In this document: piece by piece, positions 27,093-34,628 of the stretch
How the letters are laid out: each line of letters opens with the position of its first letter
Position numbering within the stretch: position 1 is the first letter of the stretch
IMG/VR virus record: IMGVR_UViG_3300001851_000258
Coordinates: 1 to 35,566 of that record
Source of the DNA: a virus
Reading direction: 5' to 3' (one strand)
Length of the DNA stretch: 35,566 nt
Position numbers and translations under genes: made by a program
The notes under the pieces: generated by a model
The model's database searches: none
What the model was told of the DNA's origin: nothing
Seen by the model: the letters and a program-made list of their open reading frames with translations, nothing else

Positions 27093-29251
27093 GACAGGTT
27101 TCCTCTGTTCCGAATAAAGTCAAACTCCTGCTCTATTCCTAAAAGATCAAAACCCTGACTAATCTCATTATTGGCAAATTTATACCGCACAGAGCGAAAC
27201 TTACGCCGAGCTATGGCTATATTTTTGGTTACAGCAATAGAACCTTGCCCCCAAATGAAAGAACCCCAAATGGCCGAACCCCATAAATTTGTGCTTTGCA
27301 CAGTAATTTGGTGCGCATCTGAAAAGGAGTTAACCCAGTCATAGGCCACAGTCATGGTTAGATTAATTGACGTTGCACCAGCATTTAAAAGAATAGATGG
27401 CTTTAGAACCTTCTTAACCAAAGAGGAGTCGCCAAACTTAATCCAGTTTGTAGTGTAATAGGCAGAAATGGCTTTATTTGTAGCCAAGACAAAGGAACCA
27501 ACACCAGCGGTTGTTAGATCAATTCCAATACCTAAAGCGGCGTTAGCGGCTGAAGTAGCTAAAATTATCTCTGTATCAGAAACCCGAATAACATAATAAG
27601 TGGTTCCAGAAACCAACGGGTTTGGTGCAGTTCCAGCGGTGCGAAACAACACAGTCTGTTCATTACTGTAGACGTTTGCAACAGTAATTACGTTATTAAC
27701 CGTATTAACAGCGGCAGGAGCCACATACTCAGTCTGTATATCAATATAATCAGACGAATTATTATTCGTTCTTTCAAAGCCGCAAATTCCCCCTGCGGTT
27801 CCGAAAATATACTTTTCATCGTCCCAAGCTACACAGGTAGCGTTTAACCCACTTAATTTAAACCAGCCTACTCTCGTTCCTTCGTCTTTCTTAGAATCGA
27901 ATATGTAGCACTTCTTAGAAGTATCAGTGCCAACAAAGCACCAATAGAAACCGTCCCTTTTATGATAAAACGAAGTGCTGAGTCTGAGAATACTATCCGA
28001 TAGTCCGATAATTTCTGTTTCAATCAATTCCCCGATACGAATAGGATTCTGGCCAGTGGTGGCATAGAAACCTTCACGAGATAGAAAAATCAAATTGGTG
28101 TTGTTCGATTCATCGCCTTGAACGTGTGCAGATTTTGGAGCAATACACCCAATTCCGTTAGTCTGTAGTCTTCTAAAGGCAAAGGCGTTGTTTCCAGTGT
28201 CATCAGGACCAACACCAGCAAAAACCGCAATCTTTGTCGCCTTCATTACATATAGAGAATCTAGATATGAGATACAGCGGGTAATTGGTTCCCCATCCCC
28301 CTCGCCGTAGGTATAAACGAATGCTTCATTTACCGCGTCCTCTGGTGGGAAAGAGTTAGGATTGCTAATTTTAGCTACATAAACCTTTTCGTCTTTCCAG
28401 CCGATAATTCTACCGTAATGCTCGGTAATTCCAGTTAATCCAACAGGAGCAGCTTGGTTAATGGCCTCACCCTGCTCTGTATAAAGCTGCGGCAAAGCGT
28501 CTGTAATAGCCACTGTTGCAATGTTTTTAGTCCCTGCAATTACATCTGCGCCAGTCCAGACATAAGTGGCCACAAGCACAAAACCACTCGCCACAGTAGT
28601 AGCTCTAGAATAAATCCGAACAGTATCACCTGCTGCTAAAGTCTGGGGACCAGTGTTTCCTGCAATAGTAACTGTTGCAGCAGATCCCTTATTAACTAGG
28701 TTTGTAGCGCAAGCTGGTGACTCTCCAGTAAACGCACTACCAACAGCTTTATCTACTGTGTAAGTGTAATCATAACCAGTTCCGGCACCACCACCAGTTA
28801 AGGCAACAGTAGGACGCGCATAAATATCAGCGTTAAAAATGGCATTAGCTACAGGATCGAAAAAACGCAGCTTATTAACACCGTCTACAAAGTAAAGGCG
28901 GTCATTAAGAACAACCCACCATATTTGTTTTCCAGCCGAATAATTTAATGTAATGGCAGGTTCTACTGCCGCACCAGTTTCGTTGGTCGAATACCAAAAC
29001 TTTCCACCAGAAAACTTAAAGTAATACTTTGTATCACCAATAAAAGCCGCGCCAATTTCATCTATCCGAGTGGCACTAGCCTCATCCTTAGAAAACATGA
29101 GCCTAAAGCCTGTTCGTTTGGTAATAACACCGTCAGAGCGTTGAAAAGTATTTTCACAGTCAATTGACAGAGAATCTTTAACATCAGAAGGGTTAGTTTT
29201 CTTATTTAACCCGTAAAATCTAGGGATGCTAAGTCTTCTCCATCTAAACAT
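27089..29251 (-). CDS. Tail hub / stabilisation protein (gp10-like, 720 aa)
   Basis: A large beta-rich protein placed directly after the adaptor gene, as gp10 of P22-like phages is. The N-terminus RWRRLSIPRFYGLNKKTNPS gives way to propeller-like blades. Typical blade motifs are GDTKYYFKFSGGKFWYSTN, GIGCIAPKSAHVQGDE, and FYATTGQNPIRIGELIE, followed by WDDEKYIFGTAGG. A segment around residues 340-360 (ISYLDSLYVMKATKIAVFAG) is a frequent signature of this family. The C-terminal part has aromatic motifs (STNLWGSAIWGSFIWGQG). The protein closes the portal channel and carries tail or fibre parts. Start at ATG 29251 overlaps the adaptor stop (TAATG). Confidence 0.75.
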   Translation of the reverse strand: MFRWRRLSIPRFYGLNKKTNPSDVKDSLSIDCENTFQRSDGVITKRTGFRLMFSKDEASATRIDEIGAAFIGDTKYYFKFSGGKFWYSTNETGAAVEPAITLNYSAGKQIWWVVLNDRLYFVDGVNKLRFFDPVANAIFNADIYARPTVALTGGGAGTGYDYTYTVDKAVGSAFTGESPACATNLVNKGSAATVTIAGNTGPQTLAAGDTVRIYSRATTVASGFVLVATYVWTGADVIAGTKNIATVAITDALPQLYTEQGEAINQAAPVGLTGITEHYGRIIGWKDEKVYVAKISNPNSFPPEDAVNEAFVYTYGEGDGEPITRCISYLDSLYVMKATKIAVFAGVGPDDTGNNAFAFRRLQTNGIGCIAPKSAHVQGDESNNTNLIFLSREGFYATTGQNPIRIGELIETEIIGLSDSILRLSTSFYHKRDGFYWCFVGTDTSKKCYIFDSKKDEGTRVGWFKLSGLNATCVAWDDEKYIFGTAGGICGFERTNNNSSDYIDIQTEYVAPAAVNTVNNVITVANVYSNEQTVLFRTAGTAPNPLVSGTTYYVIRVSDTEIILATSAANAALGIGIDLTTAGVGSFVLATNKAISAYYTTNWIKFGDSSLVKKVLKPSILLNAGATSINLTMTVAYDWVNSFSDAHQITVQSTNLWGSAIWGSFIWGQGSIAVTKNIAIARRKFRSVRYKFANNEISQGFDLLGIEQEFDFIRNRGNLS

Positions 29252-29943
29252 TAGTACACCCAGCGATCAAAATCAGAGTCGTCAGAAACAATCATCTGTT
29301 CCGGCTCGAAGTTACGATGAATAGACGTATCAACCATGCTTTTCATTTCTAATTGAAACTGCTCAATAGATTCACGGTAAATTCCTTCACCGCTTTTTCT
29401 TAGCATTTGAATAGCAGCAAATTCAGCCACCAATTCATGGTACTCTTCTGGAAGCACAGGCACATCAGTTGCTAGTGTTAGTGTGTTAGTTCGTGGAATA
29501 AACCATAAACGAATGTCAAAAGGACCACTAGGAAGAGGACGCAGATAAATCTTGTCGCCAGCGATATAAAAACCAAAACCCTGGTCCCTTCCCTCACGAA
29601 TTGGATAAAAGTCATTGATCTGGTCGTTCCCTAAATTAAGACGCGGCAGCTTTCTCCAGTTGTTTTCGTTTGAGTCATTTAAGTTTCTTCGCTCAACCCG
29701 AACCAACTTATACATATTAGTAGGCAAGCTGTACTCATTCTGCCCACCTAAAACAGAAATGAGTCCACCGTTTCCAGTAGTCCCCTTGACTATAAAAAAG
29801 TCCTGATATTGCTGTACTAGGTAACCATAGACATACCGATAACCTTGGTTAATAAACCTATCCAGTTCAGTGTTGTCTATAAAGCCAGTGGCCTGTTCGT
29901 CAGCCTTAGACCTGGCGCTTGCCCGTAATGTAGAGAGGTCCAT
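29251..29943 (-). CDS. Head-to-tail adaptor protein (gp4-like, 230 aa)
   Basis: A protein with the features of podovirus head-tail connectors that dock under the portal. A helical N-terminus (LSTLRASARSKADEQATGFI, followed by NTELDRFINQGYRYVYGYLV) is typical: 'ATGFIDNTELDRFINQGYR' is the well-known start of this family. The middle has a compact beta domain (LGGQNEYSLPTNMYKLVRVE, with YLRPLPSGPFDIRLWF-like strands). The C-terminal helix contains the PEEYHELVAEFAAIQML motif, also typical. It stands before the hub gene and is co-translated with it (TAATG). Confidence 0.78.
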   Translation of the reverse strand: MDLSTLRASARSKADEQATGFIDNTELDRFINQGYRYVYGYLVQQYQDFFIVKGTTGNGGLISVLGGQNEYSLPTNMYKLVRVERRNLNDSNENNWRKLPRLNLGNDQINDFYPIREGRDQGFGFYIAGDKIYLRPLPSGPFDIRLWFIPRTNTLTLATDVPVLPEEYHELVAEFAAIQMLRKSGEGIYRESIEQFQLEMKSMVDTSIHRNFEPEQMIVSDDSDFDRWVY

Positions 29944-30234
29944 TTAAGCCCCGACTTTCCCCATCTTTTTCCTATAAGCCATCACTAATTTAATTTCATC
30001 AGGAGACAGCGCACCAATGTCTTCCTGCACAACTTCACCAGACTCTTCTTCCATTCCCTGTTCTGGTTCTCCCATTTCTTCTTTTCCATGGCTTCCCATA
30101 ATTTGCGAAAGCATAGAATCCATTCCAGCGCCTTCTTTTTTGGCTTTAAGTTTCATCATAGCTTCAGGAGAGAAGGGCATCTCTTTGCCTTTTTGTCCCA
30201 TAGCCATCATTCGCATTTTCATTTTGTTCATCAT
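29944..30234 (-). CDS. Methionine-rich small protein (96 aa)
   Basis: Seventeen of 96 residues are Met, mostly in the first half (MMNKMKMRMMAMGQKGKEM and on), with a Lys-rich N-terminus, an acidic middle (EEMGEPEQGMEEESGEVVQE) and a short helix at the end (LSPDEIKLVMAYRKKMG). Such composition is unusual for a phage head/tail gene. The ribosome site AAAGGA precedes the ATG. It lies between a fibre gene and the adaptor. The flexible chain could be a small capsid or chaperone-like protein; a charged C-terminal helix could bind a partner. No family is recognised. Confidence 0.6.
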   Translation of the reverse strand: MMNKMKMRMMAMGQKGKEMPFSPEAMMKLKAKKEGAGMDSMLSQIMGSHGKEEMGEPEQGMEEESGEVVQEDIGALSPDEIKLVMAYRKKMGKVGA

Positions 30235-30249
30235 TGTTTATTCCTTTTT

Positions 30250-31029
30250 TTAAAGTTCAAATGCAGTAAGCCTAGCGTATGCAAGACTAATGGTTGATAA
30301 AGGTCCAGAAAGTGGCTGTTGGCACAACAAAGAAAATGTATATGTATATGTTCCAGCCGCTTGAATATCTATTCCAACAAAGTTTGCTGGAATTAACGTA
30401 TAAACTGTATTTGAAACCGTTGTGCTAGTTGTTGTTGTGGTTGTATATGCTGGAGCTGGTGGACTTACAGGAGTTGTAGTTGAAGAAGAACTAGAACTAG
30501 CAGCAGACGTAATAGTACAATTTATTGGAAAAACACCAACTTCAACAACACCGCGTCTAAATGCTCCATAACCAAAACTTTGATTACCAGAATAATTAGT
30601 AAAAGAAATAGATGCCCCTTGAAAACTAGCACTATCAAGAACCAACATAACTGGTCTTCCTGTGGTCGTAATAGTCACAGATAACCCAGGAACATTTACA
30701 TAAAGGCCACTTTGAGTAGCAAAACCCAACCCTGTTTGGTTTGCAGACTGTTGACCAAGTGCTGCCAATTTAGGTTTTGTTACTGCGTTATCAGCTAGTT
30801 TTCCAGTAGTTACATTAAGGTCTAAAATCTTAGCTGTGGTAACTGCGTCATTAGCAATCTTTCCAGTGGTAATAGCTAAATCAATAATCCCGCCAGAGGG
30901 AATTTGTACACCAGCACCAGCAGTATGGTCATGCGCGTCTATATTATCAAATGAGGCAGAAACAGAGTTAGGATAGTCAGCGTCCCCAACCTCGGGAACC
31001 TGAAGCGACATATTTGGCTTAATAATCAT
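30250..31029 (-). CDS. Fibre-like protein with Thr/Ser tract (259 aa)
   Basis: I use the ATG at 31029, which overlaps the stop of the lipoprotein gene (ATGA), rather than an in-frame ATG 27 bases earlier inside that gene. The N-terminus (MIIKPNMSLQVPEVGDADYP) and the segment with DNIDAHDHTAGAGVQIPSGG are typical of phage tail-fibre attachment domains (the 'HDH' and IPSGG signature). Repeats of the type ITTGKIANDAVTTAKI and VTTGKLADNAVTKPKL at about residues 55-90 form a short shaft. The middle is a beta-sandwich, and a Ser/Thr/Pro tract (SSSSSTTTPVSPPAPA then TTTTTTSTTV) separates it from a C-terminal beta domain. A fibre or spike role is likely. Confidence 0.7.
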   Translation of the reverse strand: MIIKPNMSLQVPEVGDADYPNSVSASFDNIDAHDHTAGAGVQIPSGGIIDLAITTGKIANDAVTTAKILDLNVTTGKLADNAVTKPKLAALGQQSANQTGLGFATQSGLYVNVPGLSVTITTTGRPVMLVLDSASFQGASISFTNYSGNQSFGYGAFRRGVVEVGVFPINCTITSAASSSSSSTTTPVSPPAPAYTTTTTTSTTVSNTVYTLIPANFVGIDIQAAGTYTYTFSLLCQQPLSGPLSTISLAYARLTAFEL

Positions 31030-31346
31030 TTCTGCACCATTTGACCTTTCTGGCAATCTATCAAGGCTTGCTTAGTCTGCTTATAGTCAGCTATTAGCTT
31101 GTTTAATTCTGGATATAAAACAACTACGCATTTTTGTATCAGTCTGCCCTGCTCATCTCGCTCGGTTGGTTTGCATTCTAACAGCTCTTTGTCTGTTCCT
31201 GGCCTTGCACCGAGTAGTTTTCCAGCAGGAAACTCCCAAACGCCGATAGGGCTGGCATGAAAGAACTGATAGGGAAAGTTAATTTGCGCCACCCCGCAGG
31301 AGACAAAAAACACAGCTCCCAAGCAAAACCAGCCAATTCTTTTCAC
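31026..31346 (-). CDS. Putative lipoprotein with C-terminal coiled coil (106 aa), spanin candidate
   Basis: I place the start at GTG 31346, which overlaps the previous stop (GTGA); an upstream ATG would add four residues. The N-terminus (VKRIGWFCLGAVFFVSC) is a signal peptide with a near-lipobox FVSC. Cys would be lipidated after cleavage. The mature part contains two more cysteines (about 57 and 72) and a C-terminal helix (LNKLIADYKQTKQALIDCQK). Located at the end of the lysis-like cassette (membrane-helix protein, 72-residue holin-type protein, 60-residue protein, lipoprotein), it could be an outer-membrane spanin with the protein at 32428-32703 as partner. The assignment is an inference. 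Confidence 0.5.
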   Translation of the reverse strand: MKRIGWFCLGAVFFVSCGVAQINFPYQFFHASPIGVWEFPAGKLLGARPGTDKELLECKPTERDEQGRLIQKCVVVLYPELNKLIADYKQTKQALIDCQKGQMVQK

Positions 31347-31525
31347 TGATCCTCCCACTTCGGACGGTCAGAGGCGGCAGAATCAGCCAACCACTTATCA
31401 ACCTGCAATACAATTTCTTGCCGCTTCTCTTCTGGAGTCTTTGAAAGCAATTTAACTAATGCCCCTAATTCAGCGGGAAACTTTAGTAAAGCGACCAAAA
31501 CTTCGAGAATTAGGGTAATGCTCAT
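31343..31525 (-). CDS. Small amphipathic protein of the lysis-like cassette (60 aa)
   Basis: The first half (SITLILEVLVALLKFPAELG) is hydrophobic and helical. The second half is charged (LLSKTPEEKRQEIVLQVDKW) and ends in RPKWEDQ. Proteins of this shape are frequent beside the holin-type gene in phages, but I know no function for them. It is joined to its neighbours by TAATG at the start and GTGA at the end. A holin partner or regulator is inferred from position only. Confidence 0.55.
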   Translation of the reverse strand: MSITLILEVLVALLKFPAELGALVKLLSKTPEEKRQEIVLQVDKWLADSAASDRPKWEDQ

Positions 31526-31722
31526 TAGCTAATCGAAACCCTATCTTTAGTAATTAAGCGAAGAACAATGTTAAGAATTGCCCAAAGAGCAGAGGACTCA
31601 GCAGAATACTCTTTAATCACAGCGGCAACTTCAGGCTTAAATACTGCAATAACACCAGCAATAGCCATTAAAAGATTGACCAAAATGATTTTAGACTGCC
31701 ACCATGGTTTAACTGTTTCCAT
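31525..31722 (-). CDS. Putative holin-type membrane protein (65 aa)
   Basis: The start is set at ATG 31722 (METVKPWWQSKIILVNLL), since AAGGAG lies 7 bases upstream and the ATG overlaps the previous stop (TAATG); a longer version would begin inside the upstream gene. The WWQSK start, a span (IILVNLLMAIAGVIAVF), a loop with PEVAAVIKE and a second span (ALWAILNIVLRLI) ending in charged TKDRVSIS follow a pattern I associate with phage holin-like proteins of the 'WWQSKTIW...NIVLRLIT' type. Two spans and a charged C-terminus fit a class II-like holin. The lysozyme it would help lies on the opposite strand, more than 16 kb away. Confidence 0.55.
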   Translation of the reverse strand: METVKPWWQSKIILVNLLMAIAGVIAVFKPEVAAVIKEYSAESSALWAILNIVLRLITKDRVSIS

Positions 31723-32438
31723 TAGATTACTCCTTGCGACCATTTAACAAATGGATGCGTTTGTTCGTAATAGGTTCGGAAAATGCCGCCCATAGAATCA
31801 GGGTAGGCTTCAATTATACTGCGCTTCCATTTTCGCACAGCCCAATCACATAGAAAATACTTTTTCCCGCTCATTTCATAGACAGATACATAATGCCAAG
31901 TTAACAGCTTTCCAGATGCATCTTTTGAATACGCATCAGCCGCAACACCTATTGCCCACCATAATCTATCAAATAAATTGAGATTTTCACTAGCGCACAG
32001 TTTTAAGTGTTGAACTAATCCAGGTAATCTCCAGAATTGAGCATTAAACCAGTCCTGAATCTTTCCGCCCCTAAAGAAAGACCAATGATTAGACTTTCCA
32101 TGAGAGTAAATAACCCATGCCGCAGCACCGCCCCCAAGGAAGGAAAGGGTAGCTAATCCTACATAATCATCATGGGTTTGTGGGTCATTCCACTTGTGTG
32201 GACCGCGAGTAATTACGCCAGGACGCTCTTTAAGGTGAGATTTTGCATATAACTCAGCAGAATGCTCTTTAGCTTTATCGTAAGAACCAAATAGTTTTGC
32301 GGTTAAAAGACCATAATGTCCGGCATATAAAATAGCATTTCCATCTAACCCACCGTCCATATAACGAGACATAAAAGGATAGTGTTGGAAATATGGATTA
32401 AAGTCATATTGCATGGCTTGGATTAAATCAGCGGCCAT
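31722..32438 (-). CDS. Hypothetical protein of 238 aa in the lysis-like cassette
   Basis: A soluble-looking protein rich in aromatic and His residues. Segments such as FNPYFQHYPFMSRYMDGGLD, HDDYVGLATLSFLGGGAAAW, NLFDRLWWAIGVAADAYS and YFLCDWAVRKWKRSI resemble a family of phage proteins I have seen in related clusters; the alternation of helices and short loops could be an alpha/alpha toroid-type fold. No active-site motif is certain, though clustered Asp/His residues in HDDY are conserved-looking. It begins inside the previous gene's end (11-base overlap) and is coupled to the holin-type gene. Possible enzymatic role on the cell wall or host envelope is speculation. Confidence 0.5.
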   Translation of the reverse strand: MAADLIQAMQYDFNPYFQHYPFMSRYMDGGLDGNAILYAGHYGLLTAKLFGSYDKAKEHSAELYAKSHLKERPGVITRGPHKWNDPQTHDDYVGLATLSFLGGGAAAWVIYSHGKSNHWSFFRGGKIQDWFNAQFWRLPGLVQHLKLCASENLNLFDRLWWAIGVAADAYSKDASGKLLTWHYVSVYEMSGKKYFLCDWAVRKWKRSIIEAYPDSMGGIFRTYYEQTHPFVKWSQGVI

Positions 32439-32703
32439 CGGGCTTGGTCCTCATTAAAAAGCCTTCGATTTGAGCCAATTTTATATTTATTTCTTTTAAT
32501 TCTATAGCTAGTCGTTCGTCTATTGCCTCTTGCTTTAGTCTTAGAGCATCTACGTCTTTTTGAGTTTCTGCGTTTAATTCTTTAGAAAGAGACAATTCTT
32601 TAGACAGTCCAAGAACCTTCCCCTCCAATCGAATGAGCCAAATCACAACGGCTAGGGCAGAAATTATTATCTCAAAAAGTAACTCAGGGTTTGCCCAATC
32701 CAT
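32428..32703 (-). CDS. Membrane-anchored coiled-coil protein (91 aa), inner-spanin candidate
   Basis: An N-terminal hydrophobic segment (LLFEIIISALAVVIWLIRL) is followed by a long helix (EGKVLGLSKELSLSKELNAE, then AIDERLAIELKEINIKLAQI). This topology and length match inner-membrane spanins and also some holin-associated coiled-coil proteins. It opens the run of small lysis-like genes 32703-31026. The heptad-like repeats GLSKELSLSKEL suggest oligomerisation. Another possibility is a membrane-bound assembly chaperone. Confidence 0.5.
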   Translation of the reverse strand: MDWANPELLFEIIISALAVVIWLIRLEGKVLGLSKELSLSKELNAETQKDVDALRLKQEAIDERLAIELKEINIKLAQIEGFLMRTKPDGR

Positions 32704-32732
32704 TAGGCACCTCCAGTTAATTTATTTGTCCA

Positions 32733-34628
32733 TTAGTTTTTTGGTCCTTGGCAGATTATGTAGAACGCATTATCTACCGACGAAAAAGCATTATTAAATG
32801 TCCGTCCAGTTACCCCGGAAATTGTTGGCACTGTATTAAGTGCAGCAAAATACGCGGTTCCAGTCACATCCGTTGAAATTATACAAGTTGGCGCCGATGA
32901 GAAAGCTCCGCTTGCAAAATTTAACGTGCATTGACCAGTTGCGGGATGACTAACTGAACTAATCCATGATCCAGATTGCGAGCTAACGCTGCATGTTCCA
33001 TTGTTTGCAATAGTTGCCCGCTCAATTCTCTCCTGCCCGCTTGTGTTGCTAGTAACGCTTCCCTGCAATACAGGAACCGCCATCCCTTGATCGAGAGCTG
33101 TGATAGTCCACATCACGCCAGGGATTCCGCTTCCATAACTTTGAATATAAGCAGTTCCAGCTTGTAGCGTAGACCCTTGCAGACGGATAGTTTTGCTGCT
33201 CGTATCAGTAGCGTTATACGCTCCGCAAACCGTAACAGCAGTATTGTAGTTATTTGCCTGCGAGCCAAACGCAAAGGCATTTGTTCCATCGCTCAGTTGG
33301 TATTTAGTAACAACACCTAAAGCATTTCCATAAGCATTTACAACGGCGCAGATATTATAGTATCCGATTTTTGGAAAACTTAGCACAAGCCCTGGCTGAG
33401 TCGTTGCACCGCCTTGGGAGGTTACGGTGCCGAAATTTCGGTTAGTTACTTGCGTTAATGTGATGCTGGCGTTTCCAGGAAAGTCGATCGGCGTTCCCGT
33501 AGATGTGACCTGCCAAAGCTGCGAGCCGGATGCGTTTCCATGGTACCCACTCCAGCTTGCAGGGGTTTGGTCGATCTTTACCGCCTGCTGCGTGCTGCTT
33601 GGGAAGTACCAGAGTTTGAATGTTCCGGGCGTTGTGTTTGTACCTTCTAACAATCCTCCAGAACTTGCTGCTTCTGACTTAGCATAAACCTGCCACGTTA
33701 CGTTTGTCTGAGGAGCAGAATAACTAAACGACTGATTAAGTGTTGCTGCGTAAACAGAAGAACCTGCATTCAAAAATGCAGATGATTCTTTTGCATTGGT
33801 AGTCCCATCAGTAAATTGAAACCAAGAAGTTTTCCCACTTGTCGTAGCTCCTACTCGGCCCTCATATTGAATCATATATTCGCCGGGAGGAAGGGAGGCG
33901 AATTTAATCCCTGGGACGTTAGTTGCAGGAGCTTGAGCTAACCCAAATGTCGCATAGGAACACCCCGTTTGCGTTCCCATTGTTGCATAGCCAGCAGTCG
34001 AAGTACCAAGCCAGTAAGTAGAGCATCCAGTTACAACAGCACCACCAACTAGCTGCGCTTGAGCCACGGTTCCCACGTTCTTTGGCGATCCCATGTACGC
34101 ATTGTCGATGTAAATGGTTGATGGGCTTGCTACGTTTGATGTGATTTTCAGACGGTTATTAGTAGATCCGCAAGGGTAGTTAATCTCTACATAACGAGCC
34201 GTGGTAGCAGTAGGAAGAGAAACGGCAGAGGCGAGCGTATCAGTCGCGTTATCGACGCTTACCGAATAGTCTCCAGTAGCTCCTGCATATTTGTAATAAA
34301 GCCCTAGGTAACAGGCACCGCCTTGAAGGCCAGTCGGTACGGGTGCAGATTGCGACACAAGGAATTTTCCAGAGGCGCTTGCGGTGTATGCTCCGGATGT
34401 AGTTCCAAAAAGCAGGTTAGCCCCGCCTGTTACAGTCGTAAACGTATCACCGCTTGAAGCTGTCCAGTAGCTAGTATTCCCTAGTTCAAAATCTGGATTG
34501 TATCCCGTTAGCTCGTTAATGCCCGTTAGGTTTAAAATGCTTTGACCAATTACAGGCGTTTGAATTGCGGAGGTAGCTCCGAAAGCTGTTGAAGTGATAA
34601 ATGCCAATAGAAGAAATAGCTTTTTCAT
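32733..34628 (-). CDS. Signal-peptide-bearing multi-domain fibre-like protein (631 aa)
   Basis: Residues 1-18 (MKKLFLLLAFITSTAFGA) form a clear Sec signal peptide. A jelly-roll module follows (GYNPDFELGNTSYWTASSGD at about 41-60, then YPCGSTNNRLKITSN and IYIDNAYMGS at about 150-180), matching the protein at the left edge. Further beta domains lie at about 205-290 and 300-540, several with paired cysteines. The C-terminal domain (TIANNGTCSVSSQSGSWISS, then FASGAFSSAPTCIIST, ending FYIICQGPKN) has Cys residues suited to disulfides in the periplasm or outside. The start overlaps the previous stop by TAATG. A surface-exposed adhesin or fibre with secretion is inferred; the signal peptide is unusual for a virion protein. 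Confidence 0.75.
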   Translation of the reverse strand: MKKLFLLLAFITSTAFGATSAIQTPVIGQSILNLTGINELTGYNPDFELGNTSYWTASSGDTFTTVTGGANLLFGTTSGAYTASASGKFLVSQSAPVPTGLQGGACYLGLYYKYAGATGDYSVSVDNATDTLASAVSLPTATTARYVEINYPCGSTNNRLKITSNVASPSTIYIDNAYMGSPKNVGTVAQAQLVGGAVVTGCSTYWLGTSTAGYATMGTQTGCSYATFGLAQAPATNVPGIKFASLPPGEYMIQYEGRVGATTSGKTSWFQFTDGTTNAKESSAFLNAGSSVYAATLNQSFSYSAPQTNVTWQVYAKSEAASSGGLLEGTNTTPGTFKLWYFPSSTQQAVKIDQTPASWSGYHGNASGSQLWQVTSTGTPIDFPGNASITLTQVTNRNFGTVTSQGGATTQPGLVLSFPKIGYYNICAVVNAYGNALGVVTKYQLSDGTNAFAFGSQANNYNTAVTVCGAYNATDTSSKTIRLQGSTLQAGTAYIQSYGSGIPGVMWTITALDQGMAVPVLQGSVTSNTSGQERIERATIANNGTCSVSSQSGSWISSVSHPATGQCTLNFASGAFSSAPTCIISTDVTGTAYFAALNTVPTISGVTGRTFNNAFSSVDNAFYIICQGPKN

